Assembly (NCBI RefSeq): GCF_902497995.1
Contig: NZ_CABVII010000003.1
Span: 62,001 to 126,000 of the forward strand
DNA length: 64,000 bases
Direction of reading: 5' to 3'
Source of the DNA: Pseudomonas fluorescens
Lineage (GTDB): Bacteria; Pseudomonadota; Gammaproteobacteria; Pseudomonadales; Pseudomonadaceae
The stretch's first letter is position 1, and every line of letters starts with the position of its first letter. Below, piece by piece: positions 1-9,186 of this stretch. The notes below the pieces were generated by a model. The model searched no databases. It was not told the origin of the DNA and was given only the letters and a program-made list of their open reading frames with translations. The position numbers and the translations under genes were made by a program.

Positions 1-1227
1 GGCTTCCAGGTATTCGCGGGTGTAGCGCGGATCTTCGACGATGACCATTTTCTCGCGCAGCACGTCGATGATCGGATGGGCGGCATGGAAGTCGTCTTCG
101 TATTGCTCGGCCACAAGATTGCCGAACGCCAGCGGTACGGCCGTCATGTACTGGATGCAGTGATCACGGTCGGCGGCATTGGCCAACGGGCCTACCTTGG
201 AAATGATGCGGATGGCCGACTCGTGGGTGGTGATGACGATCCTGTCGATGTCGTGCAGGCGATTTCTGACCTGCGGATGCAGGGTCACCGCCGCTTCGCA
301 GGCGGTTTGGGCATGGAATTCGGCGGGGAAGCTGATTTTGAACAGCACGTTTTCCATGACGTAGCTGCCGAACGACCGGGAGAAACTGAAGGCACGCTTG
401 TCTTCGGGTTTGAGCGCCAGATCGTTGTTGGTGTGGCTGAACAGTACGTCGTAGAAGCCCCACTGCCTGGCGGTCAGCACCCCGGGGATGCCCATTTCAC
501 CGCGCATTGCGATGTCCGCCAGACGCACGCCACGGCTGGACGCGTCGCCCGCCGCCCAGGATTTGCGCGACCCGGCATTCGGCGCGTGGCGATAGGTACG
601 CAGTGCCTGACCGTCGGCAAAAGCGTGGGACAGCGCGGACAGCAGTTGCTCGCGATTGGCGCCCATGAGCTTGGCAGTGACCGCGGTCGAGGCGACCTTC
701 ACCAGAATGACGTGATCGAGGCCTACGCGATTGAAGGAATTTTCCAGCGCGATGACGCCCTGAATCTCGTGGGCCATGATCATGGCTTCGAGCACCGTGC
801 GAACGGTCAGCGGCGCCTCGCCATTGGCCAGGCGCTTTTGCGACAGGTGGTCGGCCACCGCCAGAATAGCGCCGAGATTGTCGGACGGATGGCCCCATTC
901 GGCGGCGAGCCAGGTGTCGTTATAGTCGAGCCAGCGGACGATGCAACCGATGTCCCAGGCGGCCTTGACTGGATCGAGGCGGTAACTGGTGCCGGGGACG
1001 CGCGCGCCGAAAGGCACGATGGTGCCTTCGACGATGGGGCCCAGGTGTTTTGTGCATTCGGGGAAGCGCAGGGCCAGGAGGCCGCAGCCGAGGGTGTCCA
1101 TCAGGCAGTTGCGGGCCGTGTCCAACGCTTCTTTGGACTCGATTTTGAAGGTCAGGACGTAATCGGCAATGTCCTGCAGGACCCTGTCGTAGCCGGGGCG
1201 GTTGTTCAGGTCGACGTTGGCGCTCAT
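1..1227 (-). CDS. prpD: 2-methylcitrate dehydratase PrpD (5' part; 3' end off the window)
   Basis: The reverse frame is open from the ATG at 1225-1227 to the first base of the window, giving the first 409 residues of a protein normally close to 490 aa. It begins [20 protein letters not shown] and continues with PrpD/MmgE-family sequence, including a DTLGCGL segment near residue 45 and a [10 protein letters not shown] segment near residue 112. PrpD is the cofactor-independent cytosolic dehydratase that turns 2-methylcitrate into 2-methylaconitate. It is the last visible gene of the prp cluster, downstream of prpF and separated from it by a REP palindrome. AcnD plus PrpF can replace its reaction, so this strain appears to carry both routes. 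Confidence 0.93.
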   Translation of the reverse strand, partial: MSANVDLNNRPGYDRVLQDIADYVLTFKIESKEALDTARNCLMDTLGCGLLALRFPECTKHLGPIVEGTIVPFGARVPGTSYRLDPVKAAWDIGCIVRWLDYNDTWLAAEWGHPSDNLGAILAVADHLSQKRLANGEAPLTVRTVLEAMIMAHEIQGVIALENSFNRVGLDHVILVKVASTAVTAKLMGANREQLLSALSHAFADGQALRTYRHAPNAGSRKSWAAGDASSRGVRLADIAMRGEMGIPGVLTARQWGFYDVLFSHTNNDLALKPEDKRAFSFSRSFGSYVMENVLFKISFPAEFHAQTACEAAVTLHPQVRNRLHDIDRIVITTHESAIRIISKVGPLANAADRDHCIQYMTAVPLAFGNLVAEQYEDDFHAAHPIIDVLREKMVIVEDPRYTREYLEA

Positions 1228-1307
1228 GTTCGATTCACTCTTGAAGTGGTTCGTTGATGGGACCTCGGTTCAGGGCAATCTCATTCTTATTATTGAAATG
1301 CGGTTCT

Positions 1308-1373
1308 GTAGGAGCCAGGCTTGCCGGCGAAGGCGATCTTGAGGACGCCTTCGCCGGCAAGCCTGGCTCCTAC
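1308..1373. repeat. REP inverted pair between prpF and prpD
   Basis: Two nearly perfect 28-base arms (1308-1335 and 1346-1373) face each other around a 10-base spacer. The arm reads GTAGGAGCCAGGCTTGCCGG followed by CGAAGGCG. This is the GTAGGAGC type of Pseudomonas REP arranged as a REPIN. It fills the gap between two cotranscribed genes and could stabilise the mRNA or attenuate transcription. Confidence 0.9.
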
Positions 1374-1389
1374 CGGGGATAGGTGTCAG

Positions 1390-2592
1390 TTAGAAAGAAT
1401 CGCCCGGCACGCGGACGTAGCCTTCCATCAGTACCCGTGCGCTGCGGCTCATGATGGCCTTGTTCACGGTCCATTCACCGTTTACCAGACTGGCCTCGGC
1501 GCCCACACGCAAGGTGCCGGACGGATGGCCGAAGCGCACGGCGTTGCGTTCGATACCGCCCGCGGCGAGGTTCACCAGGGTGCCGGATATCGCGGCGGCC
1601 GTGCCGATAGCCACGGCCGCCGTGCCCATCATGGCGTGGTGCAGCTTGCCCATGGACAACGCACGCACCAGCAGGTCGACATCACCCGCCGCGATTGCCT
1701 TGCCGCTGGACGCTACGTAGTCCGCCGGTTTGGCAACGAAGGCCACTTTCGGCGTGTGCTGGCGCTTGGCCGCTTCGTCCAGATCCTTGATCAAGCCCAT
1801 GCGCAGTGCGCCGTAAGCCCGAATGGTTTCAAACATCAGCAAGGCCTTCGGATCGCCGTTGATCGCGCCTTGCAGTTCGGTGCCGGTGTAGCCGATGTCG
1901 GCGGCATTGACGAAAATCGTCGGGATGCCGGCATTGATCATGGTCGCCTTGAAGGTCCCGACCCCGGGCACTTCCAGATCATCCACCAGATTGCCGGTGG
2001 GGAACATCGAACCACCGCCGCCCTCTTCTTCCGCCGCCGGGTCCATGAATTCGACCTGTACTTCGGCGGCCGGGAAGGTCACGCCGTCGAGTTCGAAGTC
2101 GCCGGTTTCCTGCACCTGGCCATTGGTGATCGGCACGTGGGCGATGATGGTCTTGCCGATGTTGGCCTGCCACACCCGAACCACGGCCACACCGTCGTGC
2201 GGGATGCGGCTGGCGTCCACCAGACCGTTGCTGATGGCAAACGAACCGACCGCTGCCGTCAGGTTGCCGCAGTTGCCGCTCCAGTCGACAAAAGGCTTGT
2301 CGATCGAGACCTGGCCGAACAGGTAATCGACGTCGTGATCGGCCTTGAGGCTTTTCGACAGGATCACGGTTTTGCTGGTGCTGGACGTTGCGCCGCCCAT
2401 GCCGTCGATTTGCTTGTCGTAAGGGTCGGGGCTGCCGATCACGCGCAGTAACAGCGCGTCGCGAGCAGGACCGGGAATCTGTGCGGCTTCAGGCAAGTCT
2501 TTGAGACTGAAGAACACGCCTTTGCTGGTGCCGCCACGCATGTAGGTGGCGGGTATCCTTATTTGCTTTGGAAAAGTAGCTGCGTGAGCCAT
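1390..2592 (-). CDS. prpF: 2-methylaconitate cis-trans isomerase PrpF
   Basis: This 400-aa protein starts at the ATG at 2590-2592, which has AGGAG at good spacing; an 11-codon upstream extension is possible but lacks a ribosome site. The family signature RGGTSKG lies at residues 19-25 and SGNCGNL at 105-111. Lys74 and Cys108 match the Lys/Cys pair I recall as catalytic in the Shewanella enzyme. PrpF isomerises the 2-methylaconitate isomer made by AcnD into the one used for 2-methylisocitrate formation. It lies directly downstream of acnD, behind a hairpin that may lower its expression. Confidence 0.95.
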   Translation of the reverse strand: MAHAATFPKQIRIPATYMRGGTSKGVFFSLKDLPEAAQIPGPARDALLLRVIGSPDPYDKQIDGMGGATSSTSKTVILSKSLKADHDVDYLFGQVSIDKPFVDWSGNCGNLTAAVGSFAISNGLVDASRIPHDGVAVVRVWQANIGKTIIAHVPITNGQVQETGDFELDGVTFPAAEVQVEFMDPAAEEEGGGGSMFPTGNLVDDLEVPGVGTFKATMINAGIPTIFVNAADIGYTGTELQGAINGDPKALLMFETIRAYGALRMGLIKDLDEAAKRQHTPKVAFVAKPADYVASSGKAIAAGDVDLLVRALSMGKLHHAMMGTAAVAIGTAAAISGTLVNLAAGGIERNAVRFGHPSGTLRVGAEASLVNGEWTVNKAIMSRSARVLMEGYVRVPGDSF

Positions 2593-2622
2593 GGTGCTGC
2601 TTACTCCTGATCTGAAAACAAA

Positions 2623-2643
2623 CACGGGACCTGAAGTCCCGTG
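2623..2643 (-). terminator. Hairpin with T-rich tail between acnD and prpF
   Basis: A perfect 8-bp stem CACGGGAC/GTCCCGTG with a 5-base loop is followed, in the direction of transcription, by TTTGTTTTC. It sits between the acnD stop and the prpF ribosome site. It looks like a weak intrinsic terminator or attenuator inside the operon. Confidence 0.6.
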
Positions 2644-2658
2644 CCCGCTTGGCGCGTG

Positions 2659-5256
2659 TTAAACGGCGACCGCCGATTCTTCGAGGAAGTCCTGGGCGAA
2701 ACGCTGCAGTACGCCGCCGGCCTCGTAGATCGACACTTCTTCGGCGGTGTCCAGGCGGCAGGTCACCGGCACTTCGACGCGTTCGCCGTTCTTGCGGTTG
2801 ATCACCAGCGTCAGCTCGGCGCGCGGTGTGCGCTCGCCGATCACGTCGTAGGTTTCACTGCCGTCGATGGCCAGGGTGTGGCGGTCGGTGCCCGGTTTGA
2901 ACTCCAGCGGCAACACGCCCATGCCCACCAGGTTGGTGCGGTGGATGCGCTCGAAACCTTCGGCCGCAATCGCTTCCACACCCGCCAGCCGCACGCCCTT
3001 CGCCGCCCAGTCCCGGGACGAACCCTGGCCGTAGTCGGCGCCGGCGATGATGATCAGCGGCTGCTTGCGTTCCATGTAGGTTTCGATGGCTTCCCACATG
3101 CGCATCACTTTGCCTTCCGGCTCGACGCGGGCCAAAGAACCCTGCTTGACCTTGCCGTTTTCCCGGACCATTTCGTTGAACAGTTTCGGGTTGGCGAAGG
3201 TCGCGCGCTGTGCGGTCAAGTGGTCGCCACGGTGGGTCGCGTACGAGTTGAAATCTTCTTCCGGCAGGCCCATTTTCGCCAGGTATTCGCCGGCGGCGCT
3301 GTCGAGCATGATCGCGTTGGAAGGTGACAGGTGATCGGTGGTGATGTTGTCCGGCAGCACGGCCAGCGGACGCATGCCCTTGAGCGGACGCGCGCCGGCC
3401 AGTGCGCCTTCCCAGTACGGCGGACGGCGGATGTAGGTGCTCATTTCGCGCCAGTCGTACAGCGGCGTCACTTTCGGACCGGTGTCTTCGTGGATGGCGA
3501 ACATCGGGATGTAGACCTGACGGAACTGCTCGGGCTTGACCGAGGCCTTGACCACCGCGTCGATTTCTTCGTCGCTCGGCCAGATGTCTTTCAGGCGGAT
3601 TTCCTTGCCCTCGGCATCCAGGCCCAGCACATCTTTTTCGATGTCGAAACGGATGGTCCCGGCGATGGCATAAGCCACTACCAGCGGCGGCGAGGCGAGG
3701 AACGCATTCTTGGCGTACGGGTGAATCCGCCCGTCGAAGTTGCGGTTACCGGACAACACAGCAGTGGCGTACAGGTCGCGGTCGATGATTTCTTGCTGGA
3801 TCACCGGATCCAGCGCGCCGGACATGCCGTTGCAGGTGGTGCAGGCGAAGGCCACGACGCCGAAACCCAGTTGTTCCAGTTCATCGGTCAAGCCCGCTTC
3901 ATCGAGGTACAACGCCACGGTTTTCGAACCCGGTGCCAGGGACGATTTGACCCACGGCTTGCGGGTCAACCCGAGCTTGTTGGCATTGCGCGCCAGCAGG
4001 CCGGCAGCGATGACGTTGCGCGGGTTGCTGGTGTTGGTGCAGCTGGTGATGGCCGCGATGATCACCGCGCCGTCCGGCATCTGGCCGGGAACATCGTCCC
4101 ACTGACCGCTGATGCCTTGAGCGGCGAGATCCGAGGTCGCGACACGGGCGTGAGGATTGCTCGGGCCCGCCATGTTGCGCACCACCGAGGACAGGTTGAA
4201 GGTCAACCCGCGCTCGTATTGCGCGCCCTTCAGGCTGTCGGCCCACAGGCCTGTCACCTTGGCGTAGTTCTCGACCAGCTGTACCTGCTCGTCTTCACGG
4301 CCGGTGAGCTTGAGGTAGTCGATAGTCTGCTGGTCGATGTAGAACATCGCCGCAGTGGCACCGTATTCCGGGGCCATGTTGGAAATGGTCGCGCGGTCGC
4401 CAAGGGTCAGCGCGGATGCGCCTTCGCCAAAGAACTCCAGCCACGCGCCGACGACTTTTTGCTGACGCAGGAACTCGGTCAGCGCCAGCACCATGTCGGT
4501 GGCGGTGATACCCGGTTGCAGCTTGCCGGTCAGTTCGACGCCGACGCTTTCCGGCAGACGCATCCACGACGCGCGGCCGAGCATCACGCTTTCCGCTTCC
4601 AGGCCACCGACACCGATGGCAATCACGCCCAGTGCATCGACATGCGGGGTGTGGCTGTCGGTGCCGACGCAGGTATCAGGGAATGCCACGCCGTCACGCA
4701 CCTGGATCACCGGAGACATTTTCTCCAGGTTGATCTGGTGCATGATGCCGTTGCCCGGCGGAATCACATCAACGTTCTTGAACGCTTTTTTGGTCCAGTT
4801 GATGAAGTGAAAACGGTCTTCGTTGCGACGGTCTTCGATGGCGCGGTTCTTCTCGAACGCTTCCGGATCGAAGCCTCCGCGCTCCACGGCCAGGGAATGG
4901 TCGACGATCAATTGCGTCGGCACCACCGGGTTCACTTGCGCCGGGTCACCGCCTTGCAGGGCGATGGCGTCACGCAGGCCGGCGAGGTCGACCAGGGCAG
5001 TCTGGCCGAGGATGTCGTGGCACACCACACGGGCCGGGAACCACGGGAAGTCGAGGTCGCGTTTGCGCTCGATGAATTGCTTCAGGGATTCGGTGAGCGT
5101 GGCCGGGTCGCAGCGGCGCACCAGGTTTTCCGCCAGCACGCGGGAGGTGTACGGCAGGGTGTCGTAGGCGCCGGGCTGGATGGCTTCGACAGCCGCGCGG
5201 ACGTCGAAGTAATCCAGATGGCTGCCGGGCAGCGGTTTGCGGAATTCTGTGTTCAT
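2659..5256 (-). CDS. acnD: Fe/S-dependent 2-methylcitrate dehydratase AcnD
   Basis: This 865-aa aconitase-family protein starts at the ATG at 5254-5256 (MNTEFRKPLPG). The longer open frame upstream only translates a REP palindrome. The [4Fe-4S] ligand region is visible as SCTNTS near residue 404 and CTTCNGMSG near 470, and the C-terminal swivel domain has GSSRDWAAKG. AcnD dehydrates 2-methylcitrate in the cytosol to a 2-methylaconitate isomer that needs PrpF. It lies between prpC and prpF in the order usual for Pseudomonas. The length is normal for AcnD and shorter than AcnA, and no defect is seen. Confidence 0.95.
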   Translation of the reverse strand: MNTEFRKPLPGSHLDYFDVRAAVEAIQPGAYDTLPYTSRVLAENLVRRCDPATLTESLKQFIERKRDLDFPWFPARVVCHDILGQTALVDLAGLRDAIALQGGDPAQVNPVVPTQLIVDHSLAVERGGFDPEAFEKNRAIEDRRNEDRFHFINWTKKAFKNVDVIPPGNGIMHQINLEKMSPVIQVRDGVAFPDTCVGTDSHTPHVDALGVIAIGVGGLEAESVMLGRASWMRLPESVGVELTGKLQPGITATDMVLALTEFLRQQKVVGAWLEFFGEGASALTLGDRATISNMAPEYGATAAMFYIDQQTIDYLKLTGREDEQVQLVENYAKVTGLWADSLKGAQYERGLTFNLSSVVRNMAGPSNPHARVATSDLAAQGISGQWDDVPGQMPDGAVIIAAITSCTNTSNPRNVIAAGLLARNANKLGLTRKPWVKSSLAPGSKTVALYLDEAGLTDELEQLGFGVVAFACTTCNGMSGALDPVIQQEIIDRDLYATAVLSGNRNFDGRIHPYAKNAFLASPPLVVAYAIAGTIRFDIEKDVLGLDAEGKEIRLKDIWPSDEEIDAVVKASVKPEQFRQVYIPMFAIHEDTGPKVTPLYDWREMSTYIRRPPYWEGALAGARPLKGMRPLAVLPDNITTDHLSPSNAIMLDSAAGEYLAKMGLPEEDFNSYATHRGDHLTAQRATFANPKLFNEMVRENGKVKQGSLARVEPEGKVMRMWEAIETYMERKQPLIIIAGADYGQGSSRDWAAKGVRLAGVEAIAAEGFERIHRTNLVGMGVLPLEFKPGTDRHTLAIDGSETYDVIGERTPRAELTLVINRKNGERVEVPVTCRLDTAEEVSIYEAGGVLQRFAQDFLEESAVAV

Positions 5257-5323
5257 CGTCAGGGACTCGGTCACGGTAGTTTCAAAGGGTCGGGCCTGGT
5301 ACGGCTCCCGAAGCGAACACGGT

Positions 5324-5419
5324 CCTGTAGGAGCGAAGCTTGCTCGCGAAAACGGTCTGTCGGTCGACATTGATGTTGAATGTCAGTCCGTCTTCGCGAG
5401 CAAGCTTCGCTCCTACAGG
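5324..5419. repeat. REPIN between prpC and acnD
   Basis: The outer arms CTGTAGGAGCGAAGCTTGCT and their complement enclose about 45 bases, with the CGCGAA core following each arm. It occupies most of the prpC-acnD gap. Confidence 0.9.
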
Positions 5420-5461
5420 GGGTTCCCGGTTCATTCAGCAACAGGTGCCGGCCCACACCAT

Positions 5462-6589
5462 TCAGCGTTGTTCGATTGGCACGAACTTGCGCTGTTCGAC
5501 GCCGGTGTACTCGGCGCTCGGGCGGATGATGCGGTTGTTGGCACGTTGCTCGAACACATGCGCCGCCCAGCCGGTCAGGCGCGAGCAGACGAAAATCGGG
5601 GTGAACAACTTGGTCGGAATGCCCATGAAGTGATACGTCGACGCATGGTAGAAGTCGGCGTTCGGGAACAGTTTCTTCTGCTCCCACATGGTCTTGTCGA
5701 TGGCTTCGGAGACCGGGAACAGCACCGTGTCGCCCACTTCGTCAGCGAGCTTTTTCGACCAGGCCTTGATCACCTCGTTGCGCGGATCGTTGTCCTTATA
5801 GATCGCGTGACCGAAGCCCATGATCTTGTCCTTGCGCTCGAGCATGCCGAGGGTGCCCTTGATCGCTTCCTCCGGCGAACTGAAACGTTCGATCATTTCC
5901 ATCGCCGCTTCGTTGGCGCCGCCGTGCAGCGGACCGCGCAAGGTGCCGATGGCCGCCGTGACGCAGGAAAACAGATCAGACAGCGTCGAGGCGCAAACCC
6001 GCGCGGCGAAGGTCGAGGCGTTGAATTCGTGCTCCGCATAGAGGATCAGCGATACGTTCATCACCTTGACGTGCAGTTCGCTCGGCTTCTTGTCGTGCAG
6101 CAGGTGCAGGAAGTGGCCGCCGATGGTTTGTTCGTCGCTCACGCAGTCGATGCGCTTGCCGTCGTGGCTGAAGCGATACCAGTAGCACATGATCGCCGGG
6201 AACGCGGCCAGCAGGCGGTCGGTCTTGTCGTGCTGCTCGGAGAAGTCGTTCTCCGGCTCGATGTTGCCCAGGAACGAACAACCGGTGCGCATCACGTCCA
6301 TCGGGTGGGCGTCGGCGGGAATGCGCTCCAGCACTTCTTTCAGCGCTTGCGGCAGGTCGCGCAGCTTGCCCAGCTTGTTGATGTAGGCGGCGAGTTGCGC
6401 TTGGGTCGGCAGTTCGCCGTAAAGCAGCAGGTAGGCCACTTCTTCGAATTGGGCGTCAGCCGCCAGTTCGCGAACGTCGTAGCCGCGATAGGTCAGGCCT
6501 GCGCCCGACTGGCCCACGGTGGACAGTGCGGTTTGTCCGGCAACCTGGCCACGGAGCCCGGCGCCACTGAGTACTTTTGCTTCGGCCAT
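5462..6589 (-). CDS. prpC: 2-methylcitrate synthase PrpC
   Basis: This 375-aa citrate synthase-family protein begins MAEAKVLSGAGLRGQ. The catalytic regions are recognisable: LHGGANEAAM near residue 221, GFGHAIYKDNDPRN near 260 and NADFYHAS near 311, carrying the His/His/Asp set of the family. It condenses propionyl-CoA with oxaloacetate to 2-methylcitrate, the committed step. It is cotranscribed with prpB upstream and acnD downstream, each gap holding a REPIN. The length and its place beside prpB favour PrpC over citrate synthase GltA. Confidence 0.95.
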   Translation of the reverse strand: MAEAKVLSGAGLRGQVAGQTALSTVGQSGAGLTYRGYDVRELAADAQFEEVAYLLLYGELPTQAQLAAYINKLGKLRDLPQALKEVLERIPADAHPMDVMRTGCSFLGNIEPENDFSEQHDKTDRLLAAFPAIMCYWYRFSHDGKRIDCVSDEQTIGGHFLHLLHDKKPSELHVKVMNVSLILYAEHEFNASTFAARVCASTLSDLFSCVTAAIGTLRGPLHGGANEAAMEMIERFSSPEEAIKGTLGMLERKDKIMGFGHAIYKDNDPRNEVIKAWSKKLADEVGDTVLFPVSEAIDKTMWEQKKLFPNADFYHASTYHFMGIPTKLFTPIFVCSRLTGWAAHVFEQRANNRIIRPSAEYTGVEQRKFVPIEQR

Positions 6590-6624
6590 TGCTGTCTCCA
6601 GTTTTTGAATTTGTTAGGGAAACT

Positions 6625-6731
6625 TGTAGGAGCGAAGCTTGCTCCGGGCGGCGATCCGACGAAGACGGACTACCATTCAACATTGATGTCGTCTGATACA
6701 CCGCTTTCGCGAGCAAGCTTCGCTCCTACAG
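6625..6731. repeat. REPIN between prpB and prpC
   Basis: The arms TGTAGGAGCGAAGCTTGCTC and their reverse complement bound about 107 bases. The left arm has diverged after GCTCC and carries a CGGCGATCCGA piece seen in other REPs of the window. Confidence 0.85.
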
Positions 6732-6739
6732 GGGTTTCA

Positions 6740-7630
6740 TTACTTCTTCGCGGCGAACAACGCATCGAGCTTCTGCTCGAAGGTGTGGTAGTCGATGCGA
6801 TCGTAAAGCTCCATGCGCGTCTGCATGGTGTCGATGACGTTCTGCTGCGTGCCGTCGCGGCGGATCGCGGTGTAGACGTTTTCCGCCGCCTTGTTCATCG
6901 CACGGAACGCCGACAGCGGGTACAGCACCAGCGACACGTCGGCACCGGCGAGCTGCTCGGTGGTGTACAGCGGCGTCGCGCCGAATTCGGTGATGTTGGC
7001 CAGGATCGGCGCTTTCACGCGGCTGGCGAACAGTTTGTACATTTCCAGTTCAGTGATGGCTTCCGGGAAGATCATGTCGGCACCGGCTTCGATGCACGCT
7101 TCAGCGCGCTCCAGCGCAGAGTCCAGCCCTTCCACCGCCAGGGCGTCGGTACGGGCCATGATCACGAAGCTGTCATCGGTGCGCGCATCGACCGCGGCCT
7201 TGATGCGATCGACCATTTCCTGCAGGGACACGATCTCTTTATTAGGACGGTGACCGCAGCGCTTGGCGCCGACCTGGTCTTCGATGTGAATCGCCGCCGC
7301 GCCGAACTTGATCATCGACTTGACGGTGCGCGCGACGTTGAACGCCGAGGAACCGAAACCGGTGTCCACGTCCACCAGCAGCGGCAGGTCGCAGACGTCG
7401 GTGATGCGACGCACATCGGTCAGCACATCATCGAGGCCGGTAATGCCCAGGTCCGGCACGCCGAGGGAGCCGGCAGCCACCCCGCCACCGGACAGATAGA
7501 TAGCCTTGAAACCGGCGCGCTTGGCCAGCAGCGCGTGATTGGCGTTGATCGCGCCGACCACTTGCAGCGGATGCTCGTTGGCGACCGCATCGCGGAAACG
7601 CTGGCCTGGAGTGCTCTTGTTGGAACTCAT
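6740..7630 (-). CDS. prpB: Methylisocitrate lyase PrpB
   Basis: This 296-aa protein belongs to the isocitrate lyase/PEP mutase superfamily. It contains VDVDTGFG (metal site), [12 protein letters not shown] near residue 122 with the catalytic Cys, and the ARTDA motif. It cleaves 2-methylisocitrate to pyruvate and succinate, ending the cycle. The start codon overlaps the stop of the GntR regulator gene by the 4-base ATGA, so regulator and enzyme are probably translationally coupled. Length and motifs are normal for PrpB. Confidence 0.96.
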   Translation of the reverse strand: MSSNKSTPGQRFRDAVANEHPLQVVGAINANHALLAKRAGFKAIYLSGGGVAAGSLGVPDLGITGLDDVLTDVRRITDVCDLPLLVDVDTGFGSSAFNVARTVKSMIKFGAAAIHIEDQVGAKRCGHRPNKEIVSLQEMVDRIKAAVDARTDDSFVIMARTDALAVEGLDSALERAEACIEAGADMIFPEAITELEMYKLFASRVKAPILANITEFGATPLYTTEQLAGADVSLVLYPLSAFRAMNKAAENVYTAIRRDGTQQNVIDTMQTRMELYDRIDYHTFEQKLDALFAAKK

Positions 7631-8349
7631 GACTCACCTCGTTCAGTGGCTGTCGGGTTAACGCCGTCCTGGTAGTGACGGGCGATATTGCGTTTGGAGG
7701 CGCCGATGTGGCGGCGCATCAACAACTCGGCCAACTCACCGTCACGGTCGGCGATGGCATCGAGAATCCGGTGGTGCTCGGCAAAGGCCTGGCGCGGCCG
7801 ATTGGGCGTGGTGGAAAACTGGATGCGGTACATGCGCACCAGTTGATAAAGCTCGCCGCAGAGCATCTGGGTCAGGGTGCGGTTGCCGCTGCCCTGGATA
7901 ATTCGGTAGTGGAAGTCGAAATCGCCTTCCTGCTGGTAGTAGCCGACTCCGGCCTGAAACGCCGCATCGCGCTCGTGGGTTTCGAGGACCCGGCGCAGTT
8001 CGTCGATTTCTTCGAGGGTCATGCGTTCGGCCGCCAGACGGCAGGCCATGCCTTCGAGGGACTCGCGGATCTCATAGAGTTCCAGCAGCTCGGCGTGGTT
8101 GAGCGACACCACCCGCGCGCCGACGTGCGGTATGCGCACCAACAGGCGCTGGCCTTCCAGGCGGTGGATCGCCTCACGCAACGGGCCGCGGCTGATGCCG
8201 TAGGTGCGCGCCAGTTCCGGCTCGGAGATCTTGCTGCCCGGAGCGATTTCGCCCTTGACGATGGCCGCCTGAATGCGTCGGAAGACATTCTCGGAAAGGG
8301 TTTCCGAATCGTCCTGTGCAATGACCGGCGGATCGAGTTGATCCAGCAT
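7627..8349 (-). CDS. GntR/FCD-family transcriptional regulator of the prp genes
   Basis: This 240-aa protein starts at the ATG at 8347-8349, with AAGGTG upstream; a longer frame runs further upstream but crosses the operator. Residues 15-80 form a GntR winged helix ([20 protein letters not shown], then [15 protein letters not shown]). The rest is an all-helical FCD ligand domain rich in Glu, His and Arg. It is the first gene of the prp operon and overlaps prpB. Family knowledge suggests it represses the operon until a methylcitrate-cycle intermediate binds. A perfect TTGTCGACAA palindrome upstream suggests autoregulation. Confidence 0.9.
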   Translation of the reverse strand: MLDQLDPPVIAQDDSETLSENVFRRIQAAIVKGEIAPGSKISEPELARTYGISRGPLREAIHRLEGQRLLVRIPHVGARVVSLNHAELLELYEIRESLEGMACRLAAERMTLEEIDELRRVLETHERDAAFQAGVGYYQQEGDFDFHYRIIQGSGNRTLTQMLCGELYQLVRMYRIQFSTTPNRPRQAFAEHHRILDAIADRDGELAELLMRRHIGASKRNIARHYQDGVNPTATERGES

Positions 8350-8434
8350 ATTGTCGACACCTTGATAACCAATGCCGCAAAAACTAACGAATACAGGCGG
8401 TATAGTCAAAGGATAATTGGTAATTGTCGACAAT
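8350..8434 (-). promoter_or_regulatory. prp operon control region with two TTGTCGACA operators
   Basis: A perfect 12-bp palindrome ATTGTCGACAAT lies at 8423-8434. A second half-conserved copy, ATTGTCGACA, lies at 8350-8359, touching the regulator's start codon. The spacing (about 73 bases, near seven helical turns) would allow looping. FCD-type GntR proteins commonly bind short palindromes of the TTGT-N-ACAA kind. No -10/-35 pair is clear enough to place. Confidence 0.65.
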
Positions 8435-8644
8435 CGTCTAATAACCGTCTGTATTCCATCCACGCAGTCACTCGGTTGACAGCCAGCCGCCAGCGCTGGC
8501 GCCATAAAACCACCGTGCTAGAATGCCGGCCGCATTTGTTTGTGACATCTGCACGGCTTGTCATCGTTGATAGGCATACGAGGGAGCTTGCGCAGCGATG
8601 CCAGGGCCTTGAATTGAAGTATGGACCGCCGCGCACCAGGATTT

Positions 8645-9181
8645 ATGAGACTCAAGCCCTTCCCCGCATTCCTCTTTATGCTTTGCCTGCCCGGTTTTGC
8701 CGCGGCGGGGGAAAAAACCGTGTACGGCCTCAACGAGTACGCCTCGCTGAACGGCATCGACCTGGAAGTCGCCGCCAAACTCGACACCGGAGCGAAAACC
8801 GCCTCGCTGAGTGCCCGGGACATCAAACGCTTCAAACGCAATGGCGAGTCCTGGGTGCGCTTCTACCTGGCCATCGACGCCGCCCATTCGCACCCGATCG
8901 AACGGCCGCTGGCCCGGGTCAGCAAGATCAAGCGCAGGGCCGGTGACTACGATCCGGAAGCGGGCAAGAAGTACACCGCCCGTCCGGTGATCGAGCTTGA
9001 TATCTGCATGGGTTCGGCTTTACGCAGCATCGAAGTGAACTTGACCGACCGAAGCGCCTTCCAATACCCGCTCCTGATTGGCTCCGAAGCCCTGAAACGC
9101 TTCGATGCGCTGGTCGACCCCAGTCTTAAATACGCTGCTGGCAAACCCGCCTGCGCCACCGACGCACATACCGCAGAGTAA
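8645..9181 (+). CDS. RimK-associated zinc/aspartyl-protease-fold protein, secreted
   Basis: This 178-aa protein starts at ATG 8645 behind CCAGGA; an in-frame start 24 bases upstream would spoil the signal peptide. The N-terminus (MRLKPFPAFLFMLCLPGFAAAGE) is a typical Sec signal cleaved after AAA. The mature part has AAKLDTGAKTASLSA, the D-T-G-A active-site loop of the retropepsin-like family once called putative ATP-dependent zinc protease (PF05618). It is the first gene of a coupled trio with an inactive transglutaminase-TM protein and an ATP-grasp ligase. A predicted role is periplasmic cleavage of a peptide made by that ligase; the substrate is unknown. Confidence 0.85.
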   Translation: MRLKPFPAFLFMLCLPGFAAAGEKTVYGLNEYASLNGIDLEVAAKLDTGAKTASLSARDIKRFKRNGESWVRFYLAIDAAHSHPIERPLARVSKIKRRAGDYDPEAGKKYTARPVIELDICMGSALRSIEVNLTDRSAFQYPLLIGSEALKRFDALVDPSLKYAAGKPACATDAHTAE

Positions 9182-9186
9182 TTCCA

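Noticed and set aside
76..1257. Long plus-strand frame over prpD
   Set aside because: It is antisense to the recognisable PrpD frame and has no ribosome site or family resemblance; GC-rich Pseudomonas genes often leave the opposite strand open.
3331..7675. Very long plus-strand frames (680 and 812 codons) across acnD, prpC and prpB
   Set aside because: Both are antisense to clear enzymes, are very rich in His, Gln, Arg and Val, and pass through REP palindromes.
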